A stretch of DNA of 29,351 nucleotides from a virus: the IMG/VR virus record IMGVR_UViG_3300005513_000301, positions 1 to 29,351 of that record; one strand, written 5' to 3'. The position numbers and the translations under genes are program-made. Of this stretch, positions 15,876 through 24,847 are shown in pieces (position 1 is the stretch's first letter; every line of letters begins with the position of its first letter). Under the pieces are notes generated by a model, which saw only the letters and a program-made list of their open reading frames with translations, was not told where the DNA came from and did no database searches.

Positions 15876-16145
15876 ATGCCCGCCATCGACAACTACAGCG
15901 ACAGCCCCACCGGGCTGGACGCGCCGGCTCATGATGCCTTCGCGATCACGCCAACGGACGGCGTCGATCTCTCCTACGTCACCCGCGCGATCTATGTCGG
16001 GGGCGGGGGCGACGTGGTGGCCGTGTTGCGCTCCGGCGCGAGCGTGAAATTCGTCGGCGTTCCTCAGGGGGCGATCCTGCCGATCCGGGCGCGCCAGATA
16101 TCTGCGACCGGGACGACGGCAACCTCGCTTGTCGGGATGCTCTGA
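15876..16145 (+). CDS. Spike base protein (Rhodobacter Rcc01079 family)
   Basis: An 89-residue protein with AGGAG 7 bases before ATG 15876. The start NYSDSPTGLDAPAHDAFAIT, the middle VTRAIYVGGGGDVVAVLRSG and the ending ATGTTATSLVGML fit the Rcc01079-type spike base family. In Rhodobacter GTAs this protein anchors head spikes and is encoded away from the main cluster. Here it lies inside the tail-tip block and overlaps the following spike gene by one base, so the pair is likely base plus fibre. Whether the spike sits on the head or the tail tip cannot be read from the sequence. Confidence 0.83.
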   Translation: MPAIDNYSDSPTGLDAPAHDAFAITPTDGVDLSYVTRAIYVGGGGDVVAVLRSGASVKFVGVPQGAILPIRARQISATGTTATSLVGML

Positions 16146-17920
16146 TGCCCATTGGGATCGGTCTCGGCATGCCTATCGGCGGGCAGTCGGTGGCAAAGCG
16201 GCTGGGCCCGATCGCCTGGACCTCCGGGATCCCCAACGAATACGGGACGCCCGGTTCTGCCGGCAGCCTTGGCGCGACCAACAAGCAGGTCGGCTCGACC
16301 ACGCATTTCGTCTTCTACGAGGACATCGCCGACGGGAGCTTCTGCGTCGCCTTCTGGAACGGTGCGGCGACCGCCGGTCACGGCGAGTGGTCGGCCGGCG
16401 CGGCGGCGAGCATGCGTGCGTCAGTGCTCTGGATCGACCAGAACAAGGCGCAGCACATCACGCAGCTCGTCGCGGCCGACCTGCTGTCGACGACGGCAAC
16501 CGTCCCCGATGGCGCTCTTGGCTGGCTTTACGGGCCGTCGATCCGCGGTCTCGTCGGCTCCCATGCCTGGGTGAAGTTCTGGGGTAACCTCGGCAACGGC
16601 GGCTACTACAGCCATGGCAAGGCCGACTATGCCAATGGCGAGGAACTGGTCTACGGCGCGACTGTCACGGATCACACCGGCGACTTCGGCTCCTACGGCA
16701 ACACCTCGACCGCCTCGAACGACCACTATGGCCCCGTCTTCATCGGCGGCCACGCCAAGCGGCAGACGTTCCTCACCGATGGCGACAGCCGCGAGGCGGG
16801 CGTGGGCGTTGTCGGCGGCGTGCCCGATGTGCCGAACAAGCTCTATGGCGGTCACGGCGCGGTCAACCGGCTGCTGACGCCCTACATGGCCGGCATCGAT
16901 ATCTCCGTGCCCGGCGCCACGGCGCAGGAAATGGCCGACCCGACCAAGACCGTGATGCGCGACTACATCGCCAAGACCCTGTCGGGTCCGAATGTCATCC
17001 GCATGGATGCGACCGGGATCAACGATACGATCTTTCAGGGCCGCACCTCGGCCCAGATGCTCGCCGACGCCGCGACCCGCGCCGCTCGGCTGGGCCTCAA
17101 GACTTACCCGGTCACCCTCTATCCGGTGGTCACTGACGCGACCCACAACACCGTCTACAGTTCCGCCAACGACCCGCAGCGCATCGCGGTCAATGTCGCC
17201 CGGCGCGCAGTTGCCGGGGTCTATGATCCCGCACTTGTGCTCGAGAGCGGCGTGACACCCGGAACGCTCGGCACGCTTGCCGACATCTTCGACGGCACCC
17301 ATGCCAACGCCACCGGCAACGAGCATGCCCGCACCGGCTCGGGTTACGACGTCGCCGCGAACTACAACGGGGTGGCCGCCATACCCGCCGGTTTCCAGTT
17401 TGGCAGTGGCGCGGCCTACCAGTCGCTCGCGTTGGCAGACAGCTGGTCGGCGAGCGACGGCACCTTCACGCCGAGCAACGTCTATTCACCCGAGCACAAG
17501 CTGACCGCCGGCACGCTAGTCGAGGCGGCCACCACTGCCAACCACCAGGTGTTCAAGCAGCCAACGCTGAGCCTGGCGGCCGGCGCCCACATGATCACGC
17601 TGTTCGCCAAGCGCGGCGCGGGGTCACGCAACCTGCGGATCGAGACTTATAAGTCCGACTTCAGCACCAGCGGGATCGTGTCGTTCAACCTCGGCAACGG
17701 ATCAGTATTCTTCACCGGCGGCACGAACGCGCTGTTCACTGCCCTGTCGGGGGCCGTCACTACCGTCGACGACTTCTACAAGCTGGTGGTGAGCTTCACC
17801 CTCTCAGCGACCCTGACCAACCCCTACATCATCTTCGATCTGGGGGACGCCACGGGGGTCAATGGCTACGCCGGTGACGGCACCTCGAGCGTTGTGCTCT
17901 GGGGATTGGACGTTCGCTAG
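16145..17920 (+). CDS. Spike protein with SGNH/GDSL hydrolase domain
   Basis: A 591-residue protein overlapping the spike base stop. Residues about 205-400 form an SGNH hydrolase: GDS at 213-215 (nucleophile S215), GIND at 291-294 (N293), and DGTH at 383-386 (D383, H386). Such enzymes usually remove acetyl or other acyl groups from polysaccharides, so the spike may deacylate the host capsule or lipopolysaccharide during attachment. Residues 1-200 are beta-rich and may bind the base protein. Residues about 430-591 look like a carbohydrate-binding beta sandwich (SWSASDGTFTPSNVYSP, then MITLFAKRGAGSRNLRIE). It is the last gene before a structured intergenic region. The substrate is not determinable from the sequence. 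Confidence 0.8.
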   Translation: MPIGIGLGMPIGGQSVAKRLGPIAWTSGIPNEYGTPGSAGSLGATNKQVGSTTHFVFYEDIADGSFCVAFWNGAATAGHGEWSAGAAASMRASVLWIDQNKAQHITQLVAADLLSTTATVPDGALGWLYGPSIRGLVGSHAWVKFWGNLGNGGYYSHGKADYANGEELVYGATVTDHTGDFGSYGNTSTASNDHYGPVFIGGHAKRQTFLTDGDSREAGVGVVGGVPDVPNKLYGGHGAVNRLLTPYMAGIDISVPGATAQEMADPTKTVMRDYIAKTLSGPNVIRMDATGINDTIFQGRTSAQMLADAATRAARLGLKTYPVTLYPVVTDATHNTVYSSANDPQRIAVNVARRAVAGVYDPALVLESGVTPGTLGTLADIFDGTHANATGNEHARTGSGYDVAANYNGVAAIPAGFQFGSGAAYQSLALADSWSASDGTFTPSNVYSPEHKLTAGTLVEAATTANHQVFKQPTLSLAAGAHMITLFAKRGAGSRNLRIETYKSDFSTSGIVSFNLGNGSVFFTGGTNALFTALSGAVTTVDDFYKLVVSFTLSATLTNPYIIFDLGDATGVNGYAGDGTSSVVLWGLDVR

Positions 17921-17926
17921 CGCGTC

Positions 17927-17964
17927 AAAAAAAGGCTCCGGCGCTGCATGGGCGGACCGGAGCC
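17927..17964 (-). terminator. Minus-strand intrinsic terminator with no matching gene
   Basis: GGCTCCGG (17934-17941) and CCGGAGCC (17957-17964) form a perfect 8-bp stem with a 15-base loop. The A7 at 17927-17933 becomes a T7 run on the minus strand. The plus side has no T-run. The surrounding annotated genes are all plus-strand. Confidence 0.6.
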
Positions 17965-18023
17965 GTCAGTAAGACCGCGATTGCTTAGGAGAGCAACGCC
18001 CCCGGAAACGCTTTGCCCCGACG

Positions 18024-18044
18024 AATGTTCCCGCCCGGAACATT
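18024..18044. repeat. Perfect inverted repeat upstream of NlpC/P60 gene
   Basis: AATGTTCC, CGCCC, GGAACATT: 8-bp arms with a 5-base loop, followed by AAAAA. It could be a protein-binding palindrome or an RNA hairpin. A smaller hairpin (TTGCT/AGCAA) lies at about 17981-17996. Confidence 0.55.
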
Positions 18045-18096
18045 AAAAAGCACCGGGTCGCGAAGCCCGCCCTTGGCTCGCTATGGAAGCTCCCAG

Positions 18097-18558
18097 ATGT
18101 CCGTTCGCGTCATGGTACGGGCGTCGGCGTCCGCTGACCGGGCCCTGGTCATCGCGGCCGCCCGTAGCTGGCTCGGCACGCCCTTCCACGACAACCAAGG
18201 CCTGAAGGGCGTCGGCTGCGACTGCGCTCACCTGCTCGGCAGGGTCTACGTCGAGGCCGGACTGGTCGAGCCGTTCGAGATCGCCCCGTACTCGCCGCAG
18301 CACTTCCTCCATTCCGACCACGAACTGTTCCTCTCCTATGTCGAGCGGTTCGGCGTCGAAGTGGCGGAGGCTGACGCTAAGGCCGGCGACGTCGTCGTCT
18401 ACCGCGTCGGGCGGGCGTTCGCCCACGGCGCCATCATCGTCGACTGGCCCACCAGCATCATCCACGCCTTCAAGAGCTTCGGCTGCGTCGCCGAGACACA
18501 TGGCTTTGAAGCTGATCTGCGCGGGCGAAAGACCCGGTTCTTTGCGATAGGTTCCTGA
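18097..18558 (+). CDS. NlpC/P60 peptidase, tail tip (GTA gp14-like)
   Basis: A 153-residue protein. ATG 18097 is chosen because GGAAG lies 8 bases upstream; the frame extends back to 18013 but only through the structured intergenic region. The NlpC/P60 cysteine peptidase pattern is clear: ARSWLGTPFHDNQ, then GCDCAHLLG with candidate catalytic C43, then FAHGAIIVDWP with H110. GTA gp14-type proteins sit at the tail tip and are thought to cut peptidoglycan peptides during DNA entry. The position between the DUF2163 hub and the large hub protein matches this. The stop overlaps the next ATG by one base. Confidence 0.88.
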   Translation: MSVRVMVRASASADRALVIAAARSWLGTPFHDNQGLKGVGCDCAHLLGRVYVEAGLVEPFEIAPYSPQHFLHSDHELFLSYVERFGVEVAEADAKAGDVVVYRVGRAFAHGAIIVDWPTSIIHAFKSFGCVAETHGFEADLRGRKTRFFAIGS

Positions 18559-21500
18559 TGGCTGGCATCTTCGGGCTTGGGCAGCGCGCCAATAGCGATA
18601 CTGCCCCGTCCACCAACCTCAGGGTGCAGACGTCCCTGCAGGGCCGCCCCATGCCCATGGGCGCCGGCCAGAACCGGCTTGCCGGCAATCTGATCTGGTA
18701 CGGCGACTTCAAGAGCACGCCGGCCAGCCAGGGCGGCAAGGGCGCTGGCGGATCGGGGAAGGGGAGCAGCCAGTCCTACACCTACTCCGCCTCGTTCATG
18801 ATCTCGCTCGGCGAGCAGATCGCCGCGGTGCAGGCGATCATCAACGGCAACGAGTTCGACTTCTTCGCGACGCCGCCATCGTCCGTGCTCGCCGATCTGG
18901 CCAGTCTCGGCATCACGCCGACCTATGGGAACACCTATGGCGCCTCGTTCCAGCTGGGGACCTGGTCGCAGGCGCCGTGGTCGTATCTGACCTCGAAGCA
19001 CCCCAGTCAGGCCTTGAACTACCGCGGCGAGGCATCGGCCTCGTTCGCGAACATGGGGCTCGATTCGTCGCCGACGCTGCCCAACTTCAACTTCGAAGTC
19101 CTGTGGGCGCTCAACTCGGACATTCCCGCCCTGGGTCCCGACGCCAACCCGGCCGACTGGGTATCGGCATTCCTGAGCAATGCCGACTATGGCGCGGGCT
19201 TTCCCGCCGGCCTGATCGGCGACCTGTCAGCGTATCGGACTTGGGCCCGGGCGACAGGGATGCTGATCTCGCCTGTCCTCACGGACCAGACGTCAGCCAG
19301 TTCGCACCTTGCCGACCTGATGAAGGGTACAGTCGCCGACTTCCGGTGGAGTTCCGGCCAGCTCACCGTCGTGCCCTACGGGGACGCGGCGGTGACCGGC
19401 AACGGCTACACCTTCACGCCTGCCGTCACCCCGCTCTATGACCTGACCGTCGACCAGTTCCTGCCCAACCAAGGCGGCGCCGGGCAGACCGGGGATTCGC
19501 CGATAGCGTGGACGCGCCGTGACCCGGCGCAGATGCTGAACCAGGTCAAGGTCGAGTTCCTCGACCGCGGCAACCTCTACAACCCGGTCACGATCTACGA
19601 TTCGGACGATGCGCTGATCGTGGCCGCTGGCCGGCTGAAGGCCAGCGACCTCCGCACGCACCACTTCTTCTGCCTGCGGACCGCCGCCTCGATCTCGGCC
19701 TCGCTCCAGATGCGGCGCGAACGCGTGCCGGCCGACTGCCAGTTCACCTTGCCGGCGCAGTTTATCCTGCCCGACGTCATGGACATCGTGACGGTCACCG
19801 AGCCTAACCTCGGGCTTTACCGCCAGCCGGTGCGGATCACCGAGATCCAGGAGAACACCGATCGGTCGCTGACGTTCACCTGCGAGGAATTCCTCGGCAC
19901 AGTGTCGGCCCCGCTCTATGGCCGGCAGGCGCCGGCGGGGGCAGGGCGCAACAACAACGTCGACCCGGGCAACGTCAACACGCCGATCCTCTTCGAGCCG
20001 ACCGACGAGCTCGCCGGCGGCCTCGAGATTTGGTGCGCCGTCTCGGGCGTCAACGCGGCCCTTTGGGGCGGCTGTGAGGTGTGGGTCGCCACCGATCCAG
20101 GCGGCACCTACACGAAAGCTGGGACGATCAGCGGGCCCGCCCGAATGGGCGTCACGACTGCCGATCTTCCGATCATCGCCGCGGCGTCGAACGGCCAGAC
20201 GATAGACAACACCAACACCCTGTCGGTCGACCTCACCGAGAGCCTTGGAGCTCTCGCCTCGGGCAGCATCAATGACATGACGGCCCTGAACACGGCCAGC
20301 TATGTCGGCGGTGAGGTGATTGCCTACCAAAATGCCACGCTGACGAGCGCCAATCACTACGATCTCGCTCCCATGGTGCGCGGCGCCTACGACACGCCGA
20401 TCGCCGATCATCCGGCCGGCAGCCTGTTCGTGCGCCTCGATGACACCGTCTTCAAACTGCCCTTCACCCAGGATCGCATCGGCTCCCCGATCTACATCAA
20501 GCTGCCGAGCTTCAATATCTACGGCGGGGGACTGCAAGACCTCTCGGCTGTCTCGGCCTTCACCTACAACATCGTTGGCACCGCACTGGCGTCGCCGTTG
20601 CCGACCGTCCAGAACCTCCGCGCGACCTTCGTCGACAGCACATCCAACATCACCTGGGACGACGTCACCGATTTCCGGTCGGTTCGATACGAGGTGCGGG
20701 TCGGGGATAGCTGGGATACGGGGCTGTCCCTCGGGACGGTCGCCCATCCGCCGTTCCCGACCTACGGCGACGGCAATTACATGGTCCGGGCCGTCAGCGA
20801 GCCTACGGCTGGACTCGTCGTGTACAGCGAGGCCACGGCCGCCCTGCTGATCTCAGGATCAGTGCTTGTCGACAATGTTGTTGCAGTCTGGGACGAGGCG
20901 GCGACGGGTTGGGCTGGAGCGATCAGCGGGCCCGGTGCGATCGTTGGCGGCAACTTCGTTACCACCGCATCGGGGACCATTGCCTATTACGAGATGGCCG
21001 CCGGCCATGACTTCGATGTCAACTTCGTCCGGGCTACCAGGCTCACGACAAGTTGGAAGGCGGTTGGCGTCCCGGTCGCCGATAACGTCCTAACCGACCC
21101 GGATTTCCTCAATAGTCCGGACATTCTTGGATCTGGCGCGTCGCAGTTCGTCGACTCCTGGGTCGAGGTGGCTGTTGGGCAGACAGGGTCGACGGACGTC
21201 TTCGGGCTGGCCGACGTCTTTACCCCGACGGACGTCTTTGCCGGTTCGGTCGCCTATGCCGATTGGGTGAAGTTCGCGCCCGGCCAGTACCTGGGCCGCT
21301 TCTTCAAGATGCGGGTCGCTCTGATCTCGAATGACGCCTCGACCCAAGGCGCGATCATTGCCTTCTCGAACACGGCCGACGTCCCCGATCGAGTGGATCA
21401 CATCACGAACTATGCGCTCCCGTCCGGCGGGCAGACCTTCACCTTCACTCCAGATGGTGGAGCGACCGCCGTGCCGTTCAAAGGCGGTCCGAACTCGGCG

Positions 21501-21653
21501 ACTGTCCCGTTTGTCAGCGTCGACGTCCTCAATGCCCAAGCCGGGGACCAGATTTCCATCACCGGCGAGACCCTCAGCCAGGTGACCATTCAGGTCCTCA
21601 ACGGCGGGGTCGGCGTGGCTCGAAACATCAACGCTTTCTTCCAGGGCTGGTAG
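18558..21653 (+). CDS. Large tail tip hub protein (gpJ-like / GTA gp15-like position)
   Basis: A 1031-residue protein overlapping the NlpC/P60 stop by one base. The N-terminal start (MAGIFGLGQRANSD) and YSASFMISLGEQIAAVQAIING, then a region with DLTVDQFLPNQGG, MLNQVKVEFLDR and FTLPAQFILPDVMDIVTV, fit the phage-tail_3-like central hub fold that closes the tail tube. Residues about 680-780 look fibronectin-like (NLRATFVDSTSNITWDDV, then YEVRVGDSWDTG). Residues about 830-1031 are beta-rich and may dock fibres. A short triple repeat (TDVFGLADVFTPTDVFAG) lies near residues 881-898. It lacks the N-terminal barrel of the longest GTA gp15 proteins as far as I can see. The fibre genes follow at once. 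Confidence 0.82.
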   Translation: MAGIFGLGQRANSDTAPSTNLRVQTSLQGRPMPMGAGQNRLAGNLIWYGDFKSTPASQGGKGAGGSGKGSSQSYTYSASFMISLGEQIAAVQAIINGNEFDFFATPPSSVLADLASLGITPTYGNTYGASFQLGTWSQAPWSYLTSKHPSQALNYRGEASASFANMGLDSSPTLPNFNFEVLWALNSDIPALGPDANPADWVSAFLSNADYGAGFPAGLIGDLSAYRTWARATGMLISPVLTDQTSASSHLADLMKGTVADFRWSSGQLTVVPYGDAAVTGNGYTFTPAVTPLYDLTVDQFLPNQGGAGQTGDSPIAWTRRDPAQMLNQVKVEFLDRGNLYNPVTIYDSDDALIVAAGRLKASDLRTHHFFCLRTAASISASLQMRRERVPADCQFTLPAQFILPDVMDIVTVTEPNLGLYRQPVRITEIQENTDRSLTFTCEEFLGTVSAPLYGRQAPAGAGRNNNVDPGNVNTPILFEPTDELAGGLEIWCAVSGVNAALWGGCEVWVATDPGGTYTKAGTISGPARMGVTTADLPIIAAASNGQTIDNTNTLSVDLTESLGALASGSINDMTALNTASYVGGEVIAYQNATLTSANHYDLAPMVRGAYDTPIADHPAGSLFVRLDDTVFKLPFTQDRIGSPIYIKLPSFNIYGGGLQDLSAVSAFTYNIVGTALASPLPTVQNLRATFVDSTSNITWDDVTDFRSVRYEVRVGDSWDTGLSLGTVAHPPFPTYGDGNYMVRAVSEPTAGLVVYSEATAALLISGSVLVDNVVAVWDEAATGWAGAISGPGAIVGGNFVTTASGTIAYYEMAAGHDFDVNFVRATRLTTSWKAVGVPVADNVLTDPDFLNSPDILGSGASQFVDSWVEVAVGQTGSTDVFGLADVFTPTDVFAGSVAYADWVKFAPGQYLGRFFKMRVALISNDASTQGAIIAFSNTADVPDRVDHITNYALPSGGQTFTFTPDGGATAVPFKGGPNSATVPFVSVDVLNAQAGDQISITGETLSQVTIQVLNGGVGVARNINAFFQGW

Positions 21654-21656
21654 CAT

Positions 21657-22817
21657 ATGAGCCAAGGTTCTCTTGTCCTCCCGACGACGGGTACCGTCTC
21701 GGGCCTGACGGTCGTGACTGACGTCAACAGCGCGCTGGATGCACTGGTCACGGCCAACAGCGGCGCATCTGCCCCGACGAATGCAAGCGGTGGGGCGCCT
21801 GAGGAGGGCCAGTTCTGGCTCGACCAGTCCGCCACGCCGCACCACCTGCGGTTCTATGATGGTGCGACCTGGCTAGACCTCGGTGCGATCGACACGACCA
21901 ACCATATCTGGTCTCCGCCCCTGGGCGGCGGCCTGAACAATCTCGCGTCCGCCTCCACGGTCGATCTTGGCTCGGTGCCGCAGACGTCGCTTGTCATCAC
22001 CGGGACGACGGGCATCACCTCGTTCGGAACTTCGATGGTTCCGGGCACGATCAAGGTCATCGAGTTCGCTGCGGCCTTGGTGCTGACCTACAACGCCACG
22101 TCGATGATCCTGCCGGGCGGCGTAAACATCGCCACCGCCGCAGGCGACACAGCAATCGTTGAAGCTCTCGGCGGCGGCAACTATCGGGTGGTCGCCTACC
22201 AGCGGGCAACTGGCCGGGCGGTGACTATCGACGCCCCGACCGGCGAGATCGGTCACTTCATGCTCGCTACGGCACCGACCGGCTGGGTCGAGATGAACGG
22301 CGGGACCATCGGCGACGCGTCGTCTGGCGGTACTCTTCGCGCCAACGCCGACACGTTCGCGCTCTTTTCCGCGGCCTGGGCATTGTCCGCCACCGTGGCG
22401 CCACTGCAAACGTCGTCCGGCGGCGCGACGACGCGCGGCGCATCCGCAGCAGCCGACTACGCCCTCCATTGCCGCATCGTGATCCCGGATCAGCGCGGGC
22501 TCTTCACTCGCGGCCTCGACAATGGTCGCGGCCTCGATGCCGCCCGCGTCCTTGGCTCCCAGCAGGCCGACTCTCTCGGGTCTCACAATCATACGGCGAC
22601 AGTGACCGAGAGCCCGCACTTCCATAACGTCCAAGCCAAGACCGTCAGCGTGGCGAGCGGCGGCTTCTACAACGTTCTGCAAGCCGACGGCGGACCAGCC
22701 ACCAGCCCCATCAACACTTCCGCCGTCTCGACCGGCCTCACCGTGGCGATCGGATCGACGGGCGGATCGGAAACGCGAGGCATCAACGGTGCCTGGCTCG
22801 TCTGCGTCAAGCTTTAG
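21657..22817 (+). CDS. Tail fibre 1 with collar domain (no signal peptide)
   Basis: A 386-residue protein. Residues about 8-190 form a fibre N-terminal module (PTTGTVSGLTVV, WLDQSATPHHLRFYDG, LVLTYNATSMILPGG) that is shared with the fibre at 25730 and, more distantly, with the one at 22827. Residues about 197-386 match phage tail collar-type receptor-binding domains: GEIGHFMLATAPTGWVEMNGG, then IPDQRGLFTRGLDNGRGLD, then SLGSHNHTATV and HFHNVQ, whose histidines often bind metal in the trimer. It begins directly with the module, without a hydrophobic leader, unlike the two later fibres. It lies 3 bases after the hub gene and probably encodes the main receptor-binding fibre. Confidence 0.8.
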   Translation: MSQGSLVLPTTGTVSGLTVVTDVNSALDALVTANSGASAPTNASGGAPEEGQFWLDQSATPHHLRFYDGATWLDLGAIDTTNHIWSPPLGGGLNNLASASTVDLGSVPQTSLVITGTTGITSFGTSMVPGTIKVIEFAAALVLTYNATSMILPGGVNIATAAGDTAIVEALGGGNYRVVAYQRATGRAVTIDAPTGEIGHFMLATAPTGWVEMNGGTIGDASSGGTLRANADTFALFSAAWALSATVAPLQTSSGGATTRGASAAADYALHCRIVIPDQRGLFTRGLDNGRGLDAARVLGSQQADSLGSHNHTATVTESPHFHNVQAKTVSVASGGFYNVLQADGGPATSPINTSAVSTGLTVAIGSTGGSETRGINGAWLVCVKL

Positions 22818-22826
22818 GAAGACAAC

Positions 22827-24839
22827 ATGAAATTGCTGAAGTTCTTGGCCGCAGCGCTTCTCGCGCTGGCGCCGACGGCTGCGCTCGCGGCACAGGCCTC
22901 ATACGCGATACCGACGACCGGTCCGCACTCGATGGCGGACCTCACCACCAACTACTTCAACCCGGCATTCGCCGCGATCCTGAGCAACAATTCTGGCTCG
23001 ACCGCGCCGAGCGTTTCCGGCCAGCCGGCGACCTACCAATGGTGGGTGGACACCTCCACGTCGCCTCGGGTCGTGAAGGTCTACGACGGCACCTCGTGGC
23101 TCTCCATTGGCACGATCGATACCTCAGGCCACTTCTGGGGCATCACCGGATCGAGCCTCAAGCTCAACGGCTCATCGTCGGGCGCGATCTCGATCCTCCC
23201 GCAGGCGGCGGCCGGCACCTATAACTACAACCTCCCGACGACCGCCGGTTCATCGGGACAGCTTCAGCAGTCCGCGGGCGGCGGCTCGTCGCCCATGACC
23301 TGGTGGGCGCCGTCGGCCCATGCCGTGATCGTTGGGGCGGGCGCAGCGGCGCCCAACACCGTCGCCGTGGGCACTGCCGGACGTCTCTTCGTCGATCAGG
23401 GCGCCAGCGCCGACCCGGCATTCGAGGTGACCTCAGGCGACTGCACCAGCGCCAGCACCGGCGCTTTCACCTGCACCAAGACCAACGGCTCGGCGTTCGC
23501 CGCCTCTGCGACCACTGACACGACCAATGCCAGCAATATCTCGTCCGGGACGCTGGCATCTGCACGCGGCGGTGCCGGATCGATCAACGGCGCCCTGAAG
23601 GGCAATGGATCTGGCGTCGTCTCACAGGCCGCCTGCGGTGACCTCAGTAACGGCGCCAGCGGGTGCTCCACAGCGACGTCTGCCTCGGCGACCGCTTCGA
23701 CCACGGCCCTTCGCGACGGCAACGCCAATATCCTCGCCAACAACGAGGTCTCCGGGCTGACGTCGACGGCGACGGCGGCCGGGACCACGACGCTCACGTC
23801 GGCGAGTAGCAAGACCCAGGTCTTCACAGGCTCGACCACCCAGACCGTGGTTCTGCCGGTCACGTCCACCCTCTCGCTGGGGTGGTCCTATACGATCATC
23901 AACAACTCGAGCGGTTCCGTCACCGTCCAGTCGTCGGGCGGCAACACCATCCTGGTGATCGCCACCGGCAATACGGCCGAGTTCAAGGTCGTCTCGACCT
24001 CGGGAACGACCGCGGCGTCGTGGACCTACTTCTACGTCAGTTCCGGCGCCGGCCTGGGCACCGTCACCTCAGTCGCTGCGACGGTCCCCGCCTTCCTGTC
24101 CGTGAGCGGTTCGCCGATCACGAGCGCTGGCACTCTCGCGTTCTCCTACAGCGGCACGGCGCTGCCGATCGCCAACGGCGGTACCGGCCAGACGACCGGC
24201 GCCTTCGTCAAGATCAACATCCAGACCTTCACCTCGAGCGGCACCTACACGCCATCGACGGGGCTTCTCTACGCCGACATGCGGTGCGTCGGCGCCGGCG
24301 GTGGCGGTGGTGCTGTTGTCGGCAACGCTTCCGGCCTCGAGATCGGGCAGGGCGGTGGCGCCGGAAGCTTCTCGGAGGACATCGAGACAGCCGCAACCAT
24401 CGGCGCGTCAAAGACTGTCACCATAGGCGCCCACGGAACGGGCGGCGCGGCCGGCGCCAATGCCGGCACGGCCGGCTCTGCCTCGAGCATTGGCACTCTG
24501 GTGGTGGCCAATGGCGGGGCAGGCGGCGGCGCCACCAGCGGCAACGCAACAACGGCACCGGCCGCAGGCGGAACCGCCGGAACGGGCAATGTCATCGCTG
24601 CCGCCGGGAACCCCGGCACCGGTGGCGTCGGCTCGAACACCACCATCATCCTGAACGTCGGCTGGGGCGGTAGCTCTCCCTTCGGTGCAGGCGGCATCGA
24701 GGCCATCGGCTCGACCGGCGCCACTGGCGGCAAGGGTGCGGGTGGCGCGCCTGGTGGGCAGTTCTCCAGCGCGACAAACGTTGCCGGCGGCAATGGTGGC
24801 GACGGGGAATGCGTCGTTATCGAATACCTGAACCAGTAG
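22827..24839 (+). CDS. Tail fibre 2 with signal peptide and glycine-rich tip
   Basis: A 670-residue protein with AGGAAG 7 bases before ATG 22827. It begins with a textbook Sec signal peptide (KLLKFLAAALLALAPTAALA) ending in an AxA site near residue 22. Residues about 28-130 are a diverged copy of the fibre module (IPTTGPHSMADLTTN, QWWVDTSTSP, KVYDGTSWLSIG). The middle is a Ser/Thr/Ala-rich shaft. From about residue 465 (FTSSGTYTPSTG, then CVGAGGGGG) to the end it is a glycine-rich domain dominated by GGAGG-type repeats, like glycine-rich adhesins of other phages that pack as polyglycine helices and bind receptors. A signal peptide on a fibre that should assemble in the cytoplasm is odd. Confidence 0.78.
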   Translation: MKLLKFLAAALLALAPTAALAAQASYAIPTTGPHSMADLTTNYFNPAFAAILSNNSGSTAPSVSGQPATYQWWVDTSTSPRVVKVYDGTSWLSIGTIDTSGHFWGITGSSLKLNGSSSGAISILPQAAAGTYNYNLPTTAGSSGQLQQSAGGGSSPMTWWAPSAHAVIVGAGAAAPNTVAVGTAGRLFVDQGASADPAFEVTSGDCTSASTGAFTCTKTNGSAFAASATTDTTNASNISSGTLASARGGAGSINGALKGNGSGVVSQAACGDLSNGASGCSTATSASATASTTALRDGNANILANNEVSGLTSTATAAGTTTLTSASSKTQVFTGSTTQTVVLPVTSTLSLGWSYTIINNSSGSVTVQSSGGNTILVIATGNTAEFKVVSTSGTTAASWTYFYVSSGAGLGTVTSVAATVPAFLSVSGSPITSAGTLAFSYSGTALPIANGGTGQTTGAFVKINIQTFTSSGTYTPSTGLLYADMRCVGAGGGGGAVVGNASGLEIGQGGGAGSFSEDIETAATIGASKTVTIGAHGTGGAAGANAGTAGSASSIGTLVVANGGAGGGATSGNATTAPAAGGTAGTGNVIAAAGNPGTGGVGSNTTIILNVGWGGSSPFGAGGIEAIGSTGATGGKGAGGAPGGQFSSATNVAGGNGGDGECVVIEYLNQ

Positions 24840-24847
24840 GAGCGATC

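Noticed and set aside
18027-18041. Possible alphaproteobacterial LexA box at GTTC-N7-GAAC
   Set aside because: The alphaproteobacterial LexA site is a direct repeat (GTTC-N7-GTTC); this one is inverted, so it is described only as a palindrome.
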